64,000 nt of DNA, taken from NCBI GenBank assembly GCA_032119795.1, contig JAUMFO010000011.1, forward strand, positions 248,001-312,000. Direction: 5' to 3'. Source of the stretch: JAGIBJ01 sp032119795. GTDB lineage: Bacteria; Actinomycetota; Thermoleophilia; Solirubrobacterales; Solirubrobacteraceae. The notes under the pieces were generated by a model. It was given only the letters and a program-made list of their open reading frames with translations. It was not told where the DNA came from and did no database searches. Shown in pieces: positions 41,734-49,590 of this stretch. How positions within the stretch are numbered: the first letter of the stretch is position 1; every line of letters starts with the position of its first letter. A program made the translations under genes and the position numbers.

Positions 41734-43005
41734 CTACCCCGCGGCTGGCGCCGCGTCGGCGGTGCTGCTCGCGTCGGCGCGGCCAGCGGCGCTGGCGCGC
41801 TGGGCGCCGGTGGCGGCCACGCCGAGCATCAGCAGTGCCGCGAAGATCGTCAGTGACACGTCGGCCGCGAGCTCCTGCGTAAGCAGGCCGAGCCCGATCA
41901 CCGGGAGCGTGAGGCCGACGTAGCCGGCGAGGAACACCCCCGCCAGGGCCTCGGCGCGCTGCTCGGGCGGAGCGATCGCCGCGACGGCGCCGAGCGACCC
42001 CTTGAACATCAACCCAGCGCCCGCGCCGCTCACCGCGCCGCCGATCAAGAACACGGGCAGACTTGGCAACCAGACCGCCGCGATCAGCAGCGCGGGCCCG
42101 GCCAGCATCGCCAGCATGCCCAGACGGGTCACCTCGTCTGGACTGCGTGGGCCGGAGGCGACCTGCGCCGCGGCGCCCGACGCAAACACGATGAAGGCCG
42201 CGAAGCCGGCCAGCGCCCGTGAGTGGTGGTCGAGGGTGCCGCCGATGAAGGCCGGCGCCAGCGAGTTGAAGAGGCCCATGAGGGCAAAGGCGACGAACGC
42301 ACCGGTCGCCGACGCGATGAACACGGGGCGGCCGGATGCCGGCACGGCGATGGTCTGGGGACGGTAGGTCGGCGCGGGGCGGGCGCGCTCGCGGGTCTCC
42401 GGCGTCACCGTCACCGCCACCAGTGCGATGACGAGCGCCACGAGCAGCACGGCGTAGGGCGTCACGAGCGGCCCGGCGACCCACTGCGCCAGGATGCCGC
42501 CGATCAACGGGCCGATCCCGATGCCGCCGAGATTGGATGCCGTCGCGACCGTCTGTGCGCGGCGCGGCGACTCGCCGGGGCGGGCGGTGGCGTGCAATTC
42601 GGCGATCCAGGCCGTCGCCGTGGCCGTCATCGCGCCGACGCCGAGCCCGTTGAGGAACCGGCCGACGAGCAGGCCGGTGAGGCTCGTCCACGTGAGGAAG
42701 ACGATCGCACTGAGGATCGTGACCAGAATGGCGGGGACCATCCAGCGACGGCGACCATCGCGGTCGGACAGGTGCCCGACGAGGAACAGGCTCGCGACGA
42801 CGCCCACGGCGTAGACGGCGAAGATCAGCGTGATCGTCAGCGACGAGAAACCGTCGCGCTGCTGGTAGAGCACGTAGAGCGGCGTGGGGATCGCGGAGAA
42901 CGCCATCACCACGACGAACGCGTACGCGACCGCCCAGAACCCGGCGCGGTGGCGGGCAGATGCGGCGGGAGAGGTCACGGCATGCAGCGTGCTCCTCTGG
43001 GCCAT
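41734..43005 (-). CDS. MFS transporter, 12 membrane segments
   Basis: 423 residues. 'VVVMAFSAIPTPLYVLYQQR' opens the first segment; the MFS loop motif is 'LVGHLSDRDGRRRWMVPAIL'. Proteins of this kind export drugs or metabolites; the substrate is unknown. ATG 43005 or GTG 42978 are both possible starts. It is divergent from the LysR regulator with a palindrome between them, so regulation by that protein is likely. Confidence 0.85.
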   Translation of the reverse strand: MAQRSTLHAVTSPAASARHRAGFWAVAYAFVVVMAFSAIPTPLYVLYQQRDGFSSLTITLIFAVYAVGVVASLFLVGHLSDRDGRRRWMVPAILVTILSAIVFLTWTSLTGLLVGRFLNGLGVGAMTATATAWIAELHATARPGESPRRAQTVATASNLGGIGIGPLIGGILAQWVAGPLVTPYAVLLVALVIALVAVTVTPETRERARPAPTYRPQTIAVPASGRPVFIASATGAFVAFALMGLFNSLAPAFIGGTLDHHSRALAGFAAFIVFASGAAAQVASGPRSPDEVTRLGMLAMLAGPALLIAAVWLPSLPVFLIGGAVSGAGAGLMFKGSLGAVAAIAPPEQRAEALAGVFLAGYVGLTLPVIGLGLLTQELAADVSLTIFAALLMLGVAATGAQRASAAGRADASSTADAAPAAG

Positions 43006-43031
43006 CACCTGCAACGCAAATGCATGCACCT

Positions 43032-43054
43032 TGCTATCTGGTTTGGAGATAGCA
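43032..43054 (+). promoter_or_regulatory. Putative LysR-type operator
   Basis: TGCTATCT-GGTTTGG-AGATAGCA, perfect 8-bp inverted repeat with 7-bp spacer, 8 bp before the lysR-type start and 26 bp before the MFS start. A palindromic ATGCATGCA lies just upstream. The position suits joint control and self-repression. Confidence 0.65.
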
Positions 43055-43062
43055 TCGCGCTC

Positions 43063-43965
43063 GTGAACCTCCGCCACCTCGAGACGTTCGTCGCCGTGGC
43101 CGACACGGCCAGCTTCTCGCGAGCGGCCGATCGACTCCACGTGGTGCAGTCCGCCGTCTCCGCCGGCATTCGGACGCTCGAGCGCGACCTCGGCGCCGAC
43201 CTCTTCAAACGCACGGCTCGTGGGGCCGTGTTGACGGAGGCCGGCAGCGCCCTGCTTCCCGAGGCGCGGGCCACGCTCGCGGCCGCCGCGGCCGCCCGCG
43301 ACGCCGTCGATGAGGTTCGCGGAGGTCTGCGCGGCACCGTGCGGCTCGGCCTGATGCAGTCGATGCGGCCACCGGCACCAAATCCAGCGGTGCTGATCGC
43401 TTCGTTCGCCGAGGACTACCCGCTCGTCGACGTGCTCGTGGGCCACGGCGGCGGCTCGCTCCAGATGGGCGAGCAGGTGCGCGACGGTCGGCTCGACCTG
43501 GCCTTCATCTCGGCCCAGGATCACCAGTCGGGGCTGGAGCTCACGCCGCTCTCCGAGCAGGCGATCCAGGTGTTCTGTAGTCGCGCGCACCGCCTGGCGG
43601 GTCGCGCGAGCCTGTCGCTAGGGGAGGTCGCCGGCGAGACCTTCGCTGACCTGCCGCTGCTCTGGGGCACGCGGACGGTGAACGACCGCGCCTTTGCCGC
43701 CGCCGGGCTGGAGCGCAGCGTCGCCTACGAGATCAACGACACGTCGACCCTCGTGGAGTTCATTCGGGCCGGGCTCGCGATCGGCCTGGTGCCGCCCTCG
43801 CTGGTTGCCGACCCGACGGGTCTAGCGGCCATCCCGCTCCGCGGCCCGACGCCGCCGACGTTCCAGGTGTCGATCGCGGCGCCGACGGGGCGCCGCCTGA
43901 GCGCGAGTGCGCGCGCACTCCACGCACACATTCTGGCGGCGACGCCGAGGCCTCCCGCAGGCTGA
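43063..43965 (+). CDS. LysR-family transcriptional regulator
   Basis: 300 residues, standard length. Helix-turn-helix at the start: 'LRHLETFVAVADTASFSRAA' and 'HVVQSAVSAGIRTLERDLGA'. The effector domain follows, with 'TVRLGLMQSM' and 'FIRAGLAIGLVPPSLVADP'. GTG 43063 gives the family start 'VNLRHLETF'. It is divergent from the MFS transporter gene, the classic arrangement for a regulator with its target. Confidence 0.93.
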   Translation: MNLRHLETFVAVADTASFSRAADRLHVVQSAVSAGIRTLERDLGADLFKRTARGAVLTEAGSALLPEARATLAAAAAARDAVDEVRGGLRGTVRLGLMQSMRPPAPNPAVLIASFAEDYPLVDVLVGHGGGSLQMGEQVRDGRLDLAFISAQDHQSGLELTPLSEQAIQVFCSRAHRLAGRASLSLGEVAGETFADLPLLWGTRTVNDRAFAAAGLERSVAYEINDTSTLVEFIRAGLAIGLVPPSLVADPTGLAAIPLRGPTPPTFQVSIAAPTGRRLSASARALHAHILAATPRPPAG

Positions 43966-44015
43966 GCGCCGACGGATCCGGAACGGTCCTTCCGCCTGGA
44001 CTAGGGTGACGCCGA

Positions 44016-45620
44016 ATGTCTGCTGCGTCTGCTCCCGCACCCGAGGCCCCGCCCGTCAGCTCGGCGCGCTGGTGGACCCTCTTTGCGGTGTGCATCGCGA
44101 CGCTGATGCTGTTGCTCGACGTGACGGTCGTCAACGTCGCGCTGCCAGATATCGCCGCCGACCTCGGATCGAGCTTCTCGGATCTGCAGTGGGTGATCGA
44201 CGCCTACGCACTGGGCCTCGCCGCGCTCCTGCTCACGTGGGGCGCGTTCGCCGACCAGATCGGCCGCAAGAAGGTCTTCATCATCGGCCTCGTTGGCTTT
44301 ACTGCGGCCTCCCTCCTTTGCGCGATCTCGACCACGCCGCTGATGCTCAACCTCGCCCGTGCGCTGCAGGGCTTCGGTGCGGCGGCGATGTTCTCCACGT
44401 CGCTCGCGCTCCTCGCGTCGACGTTCCACGGCAAGGAGCGCGGGATGGCGATCGGCGTGTGGGGCGCGACGACGGGCGCAGCCGTGGCGGTTGGTCCGCT
44501 CGTTGGCGGGGTGCTCATTGAGATCGCGTCCTGGCACTGGATCTTCCTCGTGAACATTCCGATCGGCGCGGTCGCGCTGATCATCACGCTGCGCAGCGTC
44601 GAGGAGTCCAAGAATCCCTTCTCGCGCGGGGTCGATATCCCCGGGGCCATCACCTTCTCGTTCGGCCTCTTCCTCGCGGTGTTCGCCCTCGTGCGCGGTA
44701 ATGCCGAGGGTTGGGGGAGCGCGATCATCGTCGGGTCGTTCGTGGTCGCGGCCGTCTTGCTGATCGCGTTTGTGGTCGTCCAGCGACGCAGCCCCAAGGC
44801 CATGCTCGACCTCACGTTGTTCCGCAATCGCTCGTTCGTTGGCGTGTCGCTCGCGGCGTTTGCGCTCTCGACCGGGATGTTCTCGCTGTTCCTCTACCTC
44901 ACGCTCTGGTTCCAGAACGGCCTGGGCTTTACGCCCCTGGAGGCCGGGCTGCGCTTCCTGCCCCTCACGCTCCTGTCGTTCTTCGTTGCGCCGATCGCCG
45001 GCCGGCTCTCGTCGCGGATCTCGCCGGGGATCCTCATCGGGCTGGGGCTCGCCTTCGTCGGCGTCGGGGTGCTGTCGTTGCGGGTCGTCGACGGGCAGTC
45101 TGAGTGGACGGCGATGCTCCCTGGTTTCGTGCTCTGCGGCATCGGGATCGGCATGACCAACCCGCCCCTGGCGTCGACCGCCGTGAGCGTGGTCGACGTG
45201 CGCCGCGCCGGCATGGCCTCGGGCATCAACTCCACGTTCCGCCAGGTCGGGGTGGCCGTCGGCACGGCTGCGTTTGGCGCTGGCATGGCAGCGCTGGTCG
45301 AGCACCACGTGCGGGAGACCGTCAACAAGATCGCCAGCGCGTCCGGGCAAGCGCCGCCGGTCACGTTGCCCAGCGGCGAGGAACTCACGCAGGGCGCGCC
45401 GCAGGTCGTGAGCGGCCTGCTCGGTGGCAAGCAGACCTACCTCGACGCCTACACGGCCTCGCTCGACACGATCTTCCTCATCGCCGGCGTGCTCGCCCTC
45501 GTCGCGGCCGCCCTCTGCGCCGTGCTGATCCGCAAGGCCGATATCGAGTCGGCCGCCGCCGTCTCGGCCGAGCAGATGGCGCAGATGGCGAAGCAGGCCG
45601 GCGCCGCCGCCCCAGCCTGA
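44016..45620 (+). CDS. MFS drug transporter, DHA2 (14-segment) type
   Basis: 534 residues, fourteen predicted segments. The DHA2 motif 1 is 'LLDVTVVNVALPDIAADLGS', the loop motif 'ADQIGRKKVFIIGLVGFTAA', and the motif C-like segment 'WGATTGAAVAVGPLVGGVLI'. Members export antibiotics, dyes or siderophores with proton antiport; the substrate is not determined. The ATG has AGGGTGA upstream. It follows the LysR gene by 50 bp and could belong to the same unit, and is closed by a strong hairpin. Confidence 0.9.
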   Translation: MSAASAPAPEAPPVSSARWWTLFAVCIATLMLLLDVTVVNVALPDIAADLGSSFSDLQWVIDAYALGLAALLLTWGAFADQIGRKKVFIIGLVGFTAASLLCAISTTPLMLNLARALQGFGAAAMFSTSLALLASTFHGKERGMAIGVWGATTGAAVAVGPLVGGVLIEIASWHWIFLVNIPIGAVALIITLRSVEESKNPFSRGVDIPGAITFSFGLFLAVFALVRGNAEGWGSAIIVGSFVVAAVLLIAFVVVQRRSPKAMLDLTLFRNRSFVGVSLAAFALSTGMFSLFLYLTLWFQNGLGFTPLEAGLRFLPLTLLSFFVAPIAGRLSSRISPGILIGLGLAFVGVGVLSLRVVDGQSEWTAMLPGFVLCGIGIGMTNPPLASTAVSVVDVRRAGMASGINSTFRQVGVAVGTAAFGAGMAALVEHHVRETVNKIASASGQAPPVTLPSGEELTQGAPQVVSGLLGGKQTYLDAYTASLDTIFLIAGVLALVAAALCAVLIRKADIESAAAVSAEQMAQMAKQAGAAAPA

Positions 45621-45638
45621 GCGCAGATCGGGTGGCCG

Positions 45639-45700
45639 CCCAAAACTGAACGTCCTTTAGTGGTCGAATCCGCAGCCACAAAAGGACGCTCAGTTTTGGG
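45639..45700. terminator. Bidirectional hairpin terminator with T- and A-runs
   Basis: CCCAAAACTGAACGTCCTTT (from 45639) pairs with AAAGGACGCTCAGTTTTGGG (to 45700), 20 bp with one mismatch. It lies between the convergent MFS and thiolase genes, 18 bp and 7 bp from their stops. Confidence 0.85.
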
Positions 45701-45707
45701 AGAGGGG

Positions 45708-46889
45708 CTACGCGCGGCGGATCAGCGTGGCGGTGCCGAGGCCGCCGGCGGTGCACATCGTCACCAGACCCAGTTCGGTTCCCGAGCGCTCCAGCTCGTG
45801 GACGAGCGTCGTGATGAGTCGCGCGCCGGAGGAGCCGAGTGGGTGGCCGAGCGCCAGCGCGCCGCCGTTGACGTTCACCTTGCTCCAGTCGGGCCTGAGT
45901 TCCTTGCCCCAGGCTGCCACGACCGACGCGAACGCCTCGTTGATCTCGATGCGATCGAGGTCGTCGATGGTGAGTCCGTTGCGGGCGAGGATCTTCTGCG
46001 TCGCCGGGATCGGGCCCGTCAGCATGATCACTGGGTCGACGCCCGTGACGAGGTGGTCGACGATCTCCGCGCGGATCGGCAGCCCGAGTCGCTCGGCCGT
46101 CTCCCGCGAGGCGAGCAGCACCGCGGCGGCGCCGTCGGAGATCTGCGACGAGGTGCCGGCGGTGATCACGCCGTCCTCCTTGAAGGCTGGCTTGAGCTTG
46201 GCCAACACCTCGAGCGTCGTGCCGGGGCGGATGCCCTGGTCGGCGTCGACGACCGTGCCGTCGGCCTTCACGAACGGCGCGATCTCCTTCGCGAAGCGGT
46301 CCTCCGCCACGGCCTGCGCGGCGTTGGCGTGCGACCGCACGCCCAGCTCGTCGAGCTCCGTCCGCGTGAGGCCCCAGCGCGACGCGATCAGCTCGGCGCT
46401 GATGCCCTGCGGCGTCAGCGCGTAGCGCTCCAGCAGCTCGGGCGTGTACGGGAATCCGCGTTCAGCGTCGCCCACGCCGACGCCCATCGGGATTCGGCCC
46501 ATGTGCTCGACGCCGGCCGCGAGCACCAGCTCATGCGTGCCGGCCTTGATCTGCGCCGCGCCAAGGTGGACGGCCTGCTGCGAGGAGCCGCACTGCAGAT
46601 CGATGGTGGTCGCCGGGACCTCCACCGGGAAACCGGCCTGCAGCCAGGCATTGCGCGCGAGGTTGTTGGATTGCTCGCCGATCTGGGTAACCACACCGCC
46701 GATCACCTCACCAACGTCGGCCGGGTCGACGCCCGCCCGATCGAGCGCCGCGCCGTACACATGCGCGAGGAGGTTCGCGGGGTGGACGTCGCTGAAGGCG
46801 CCGACCTCGCGCTTGCCACGCCCGATCGCCGTGCGGGCGGAGCCGACGATCACGACGTCGCGGGGTGACTTGCTGCTGGACATGGACAT
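45708..46889 (-). CDS. Thiolase (steroid/long-chain 3-ketoacyl-CoA type)
   Basis: 393 residues. Nucleophile Cys100 in 'TTIDLQCGSSQQAVHLGAA', His in 'GGALALGHPLGSSGARL', second Cys in 'VTMCTAGGLGTATLIRRA'. The Q-C-G-S-S form of the active site is typical of the actinobacterial FadA5/FadA6-like thiolases acting on steroid or branched acyl-CoA, and differs from 'FCASGLEA' of fadA at 1168. That substrate class is inferred. It is divergent from a TetR gene and shares a palindromic operator with it. Confidence 0.9.
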   Translation of the reverse strand: MSMSSSKSPRDVVIVGSARTAIGRGKREVGAFSDVHPANLLAHVYGAALDRAGVDPADVGEVIGGVVTQIGEQSNNLARNAWLQAGFPVEVPATTIDLQCGSSQQAVHLGAAQIKAGTHELVLAAGVEHMGRIPMGVGVGDAERGFPYTPELLERYALTPQGISAELIASRWGLTRTELDELGVRSHANAAQAVAEDRFAKEIAPFVKADGTVVDADQGIRPGTTLEVLAKLKPAFKEDGVITAGTSSQISDGAAAVLLASRETAERLGLPIRAEIVDHLVTGVDPVIMLTGPIPATQKILARNGLTIDDLDRIEINEAFASVVAAWGKELRPDWSKVNVNGGALALGHPLGSSGARLITTLVHELERSGTELGLVTMCTAGGLGTATLIRRA

Positions 46890-46924
46890 GGACTGGTCTC
46901 CTGAGGGGAAGATCGGAATTAGCT

Positions 46925-46960
46925 ACCGACCGGTAGTTATAAATATAGCGACCGGTCGGT
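46925..46960. promoter_or_regulatory. Putative TetR operator pair with -10-like core
   Basis: ACCGACCGGT (46925-46934) and ACCGGTCGGT (46951-46960) are inverted copies 16 bp apart around TTATAAATATAG, by far the most AT-rich patch nearby. ACCGGTCGGT-like sites are common TetR targets in actinobacteria. It lies 36 bp from the thiolase start and 50 bp from tetR. Confidence 0.75.
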
Positions 46961-47009
46961 CTCCATCTGTGATCTTTGGCGACCACCCGTTCACTAATCT
47001 CTGGAGGAG

Positions 47010-47606
47010 ATGGCTGGGCGACGCACCGACGCAGAGGCACGTGCGACGCGCGACGCGATCCTCAGGCGGGCCGTCGTGGTGGCGTCGCTTGAGGGCTTTG
47101 AGGGGTTGACGATCGGGTCGCTTGCGAAGGACCTGGAGATGAGCAAGGCCGGCATCCTCGGCCACTTCGGCACGAAGGAGCAGCTGCAGCTCGAGGCCTA
47201 TGGCGAGGCCGCGGCGGCGTTTCGTCGGCTGGTCGTCGACCCCGGGGAGGGGGAGCACGGCCTCGCTCGCCTGCGCGGCTACTGCGCGCGCTGGGCCGAC
47301 TTCGTCTCGTCGCCGCCCTGGCCGGGAGGCTGCATCCTCACCGCGGCGTCGTTTGAGTTCGACGACAAACCCGGCGCGATGCATGACGCGATCCAGCGCG
47401 GCGCGCTCTGGTGGCGGGAGCGGATCCGCGAGGCTGCCGTCGAGGCGGTCGAGGCTGGCGAGCTGCCTCAGGCGACCGATCCCGAGCAGGTGGCCTTCAT
47501 GATCGTCGCCCTGGCGACCGGCACCGTTCGCGTGCGCCAGACGCACCGCGACCCAGACGCTGGGGCGCGCCTGAAGCGCGCCTACGACGCCGTGCTCACG
47601 GCCTGA
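47010..47606 (+). CDS. TetR-family regulator next to thiolase
   Basis: 198 residues. N-terminal helix-turn-helix 'LTIGSLAKDLEMSKAGILGH' followed by 'FGTKEQLQLEAYGEAAAAFR'; the C-terminal ligand domain has 'PPWPGGCILTAASFEFDD'. The start codon is fixed by the open frame but sits only 2 bp after GGAGG, an unusually short spacing that may limit expression. It probably represses the divergent thiolase and itself, released by an acyl-CoA or similar ligand. Confidence 0.88.
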   Translation: MAGRRTDAEARATRDAILRRAVVVASLEGFEGLTIGSLAKDLEMSKAGILGHFGTKEQLQLEAYGEAAAAFRRLVVDPGEGEHGLARLRGYCARWADFVSSPPWPGGCILTAASFEFDDKPGAMHDAIQRGALWWRERIREAAVEAVEAGELPQATDPEQVAFMIVALATGTVRVRQTHRDPDAGARLKRAYDAVLTA

Positions 47607-47632
47607 CGCCGGACACGCTTGCGGCGCGGGCC

Positions 47633-47662
47633 GCGCTCACCTTGTGTCCCCTAGGTGAGCGC
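47633..47662 (+). terminator. Hairpin terminator after tetR
   Basis: GCGCTCACC (47633-47641) with GGTGAGCGC (47654-47662), 12-nt loop, 27 bp after the stop. Confidence 0.7.
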
Positions 47663-48018
47663 GACTCGCGCGCAGTTCGAAGGTCGGTCCCCTGAAGATC
47701 GCCGACCTTCGACGTGGCCCGCAGGTGACTCGGAGGGAGTCGATCTCGCACGGTCGGGTGTCCAGTCCGAGTGGCGCGCGAGAAGCGTGGGCTGCACCCA
47801 TAGGATCGGCTGGTTGGGCCAGTTTCGCAAGTTGCTTGTTGTCCGTTTTGGTTCGACGCGGACGCCTGTACGACGCAATGGCCGATCAACCCCCGATTCT
47901 GAGCGGGAGTGCGCCACTGGACGGTATGAGGACACTGGTGTCCGGTGTCCATGTGGCCGGGGTACGGACCGACGCCCTCGCGACGATGAGCGACTGGACG
48001 GCGTCAGTTCGCTGGGAC
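47663..48018. other. 356-bp non-coding stretch of lower GC
   Basis: Between two terminating genes. It holds a perfect hairpin CGAAGGTCGG (47678-47687) with CCGACCTTCG (47702-47711), and a palindrome GGACAC-TG-GTGTCC (47930-47943) followed at once by another GGTGTCC. Base composition is visibly less GC-rich than in the flanking genes. No ORF shows the local codon bias. A small RNA or a remnant of foreign DNA is possible. Confidence 0.35.
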
Positions 48019-49590
48019 TCAGCCGACGAGATCGGCGAGTGCCACGCCGGCCGCGTTGCGCCCGGGCGCGCCGGAGACGCCCGCGCCCGGGAAGGTGCCC
48101 GCGCCGCTGAGGTAGAGGCCGGGCAGGTCGGTCCGGTAGCGCGTCAGCTCCTTTTGGCGGCCGAACAGCGCCGAGAGTGGGCCGCCGGAGAACGACGGTG
48201 CATAGCCGCGCGGCATCGCGAAGTCGCGCTCGTAGTCCAGCGGCGACGTGAGCCGCGTGCCGCGCACGCCGCCCAGGAAGCCGGGCTCCACGCGCTCGGC
48301 GAACAGCTGCATCCAGCGCTGCGGCTCGGGCGTCCGGTCCCAGCCGCCGCGCAGCGCATACGGCGTGAAGAGCACCTCGAGGCTGAAGACGTGCGCGGCA
48401 CCCGAGCCGGCGAGCGACCGGTCGAGCACCGACGGCGTATTCGCGAGCATCGGCGGCAGCGCCGGGATCTCGCCGCGCTGGGCCGTGGCTCCGGCCGTGG
48501 CGAGTTCGTCCATGGTGGGCGTCATCACGAGCGTCGTGCCGGTCTCCAGCTCGGTCCCGACGGCGGCGAGGTGCTCGGGCGTGAGGCCCAGGAGGCGCGG
48601 CGGGGCGTCGATGATCGCGTCGAGCTTGCTCTCGTAGCCCTCACCTTGCGGCGCCGTGGCCCAGCGGTCCACCATCTGGCGGGCCGGTTCCGGCGAGCCG
48701 GTGAGGAGGTCGACGAGTGCGGCGCGCGGGTCTCCGGTCGCGATCACGGCGCGAGCGGTGAGGCGCTCACCGGTCGACAACGTGACGCCGCCGGCGCGCC
48801 CGCCGCTGCCGTCGATCGCCGTCACGCGGACGCCCGTGCGGAGCGTCCCACCGGCCGCAACGACGGCCCGCCCCAGGGCGTCGGTCAGCACGCCCGACCC
48901 GCCCGCCGGTCGGCCCACGGGAGCGAGGTGGCGGAAGACGTAGCCCAGGGCGCCGAGGCCGGTGCCGGGCGTCTGGGGTGGCAGCCCCCACACCGCAGGG
49001 CCGGTGGTCGAGGCGCCGGTCAGCAGCGACTCGTCGTCGAAGTAGCGGGCGAGCACGTCGGCGCAGCTCAGGCGACTCAGGCGCAAGAGTCCGCGCAGGC
49101 CGCGGCCACGGCGGGCGGCGAGTCGCCGCGCGACGCTGCCGACCTCAGGCGGCCCGGCCATCATCGCCAGCACCAGCTCGGCGGCCGGCTGCAGCTCCTG
49201 CACGTAGCGACGGTAGCCGTCGATCTGGCTCGGGCGCGAGTGGGCGAGTGACTGCAGCGTGCGGTCGACGCTGTGGAAGAGCATCCATGGCGTGGAGCCG
49301 TCCCACGGCGCCATGATCTGCGCCGGGTCGAGCTCCAGGTACCGGAGCCCGTGCGACGCCAGGTCGAGCTCTTCGATCACGCCGGTGCCACGGATCAGCG
49401 AGTGGTCGCAGTTGCAGACGTTGATGCGGGCACCGCCCAAGGCGTCGAGCGTCGAGGCGCAGCCGCCGACGGTCTCCCGGGCCTCGATCACCGCGACCGA
49501 TTGGCCGGCGCGGGCGAGGTAGGCGGCGCAGGTGAGCCCGTTGTGGCCGCCGCCAACGATCACGGCGTCGAAGTGGGTGGCGCCCGTCAT
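48019..49590 (-). CDS. FAD-dependent phytoene-dehydrogenase-like oxidoreductase
   Basis: 523 residues. The N-terminus is a dinucleotide-binding fold, 'FDAVIVGGGHNGLTCAAYLA' followed by 'VAVIEARETVGGCASTLDAL', which places it in the phytoene desaturase / amine oxidase-like group (COG1233). 'GGSGVLTDALGRAVVAAGGT' and the C-terminal 'GLYLSGAGTFPGAGVSGAPG' are the FAD-closing motifs. No carotenoid genes are near, and its start overlaps the end of the amidohydrolase gene by 4 bp, so it probably oxidises a product or substrate of that pathway. Confidence 0.85.
   Translation of the reverse strand: MTGATHFDAVIVGGGHNGLTCAAYLARAGQSVAVIEARETVGGCASTLDALGGARINVCNCDHSLIRGTGVIEELDLASHGLRYLELDPAQIMAPWDGSTPWMLFHSVDRTLQSLAHSRPSQIDGYRRYVQELQPAAELVLAMMAGPPEVGSVARRLAARRGRGLRGLLRLSRLSCADVLARYFDDESLLTGASTTGPAVWGLPPQTPGTGLGALGYVFRHLAPVGRPAGGSGVLTDALGRAVVAAGGTLRTGVRVTAIDGSGGRAGGVTLSTGERLTARAVIATGDPRAALVDLLTGSPEPARQMVDRWATAPQGEGYESKLDAIIDAPPRLLGLTPEHLAAVGTELETGTTLVMTPTMDELATAGATAQRGEIPALPPMLANTPSVLDRSLAGSGAAHVFSLEVLFTPYALRGGWDRTPEPQRWMQLFAERVEPGFLGGVRGTRLTSPLDYERDFAMPRGYAPSFSGGPLSALFGRQKELTRYRTDLPGLYLSGAGTFPGAGVSGAPGRNAAGVALADLVG

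Noticed and set aside
44001..45350. 449-codon open frame on the minus strand
   Set aside because: Complement of the DHA2 transporter gene; composition is Arg/Asp/Glu-rich filler without motifs.
45639..45700. tRNA-like GGTCGAATCC motif
   Set aside because: The match lies in the loop of a terminator hairpin; no cloverleaf can be drawn around it.
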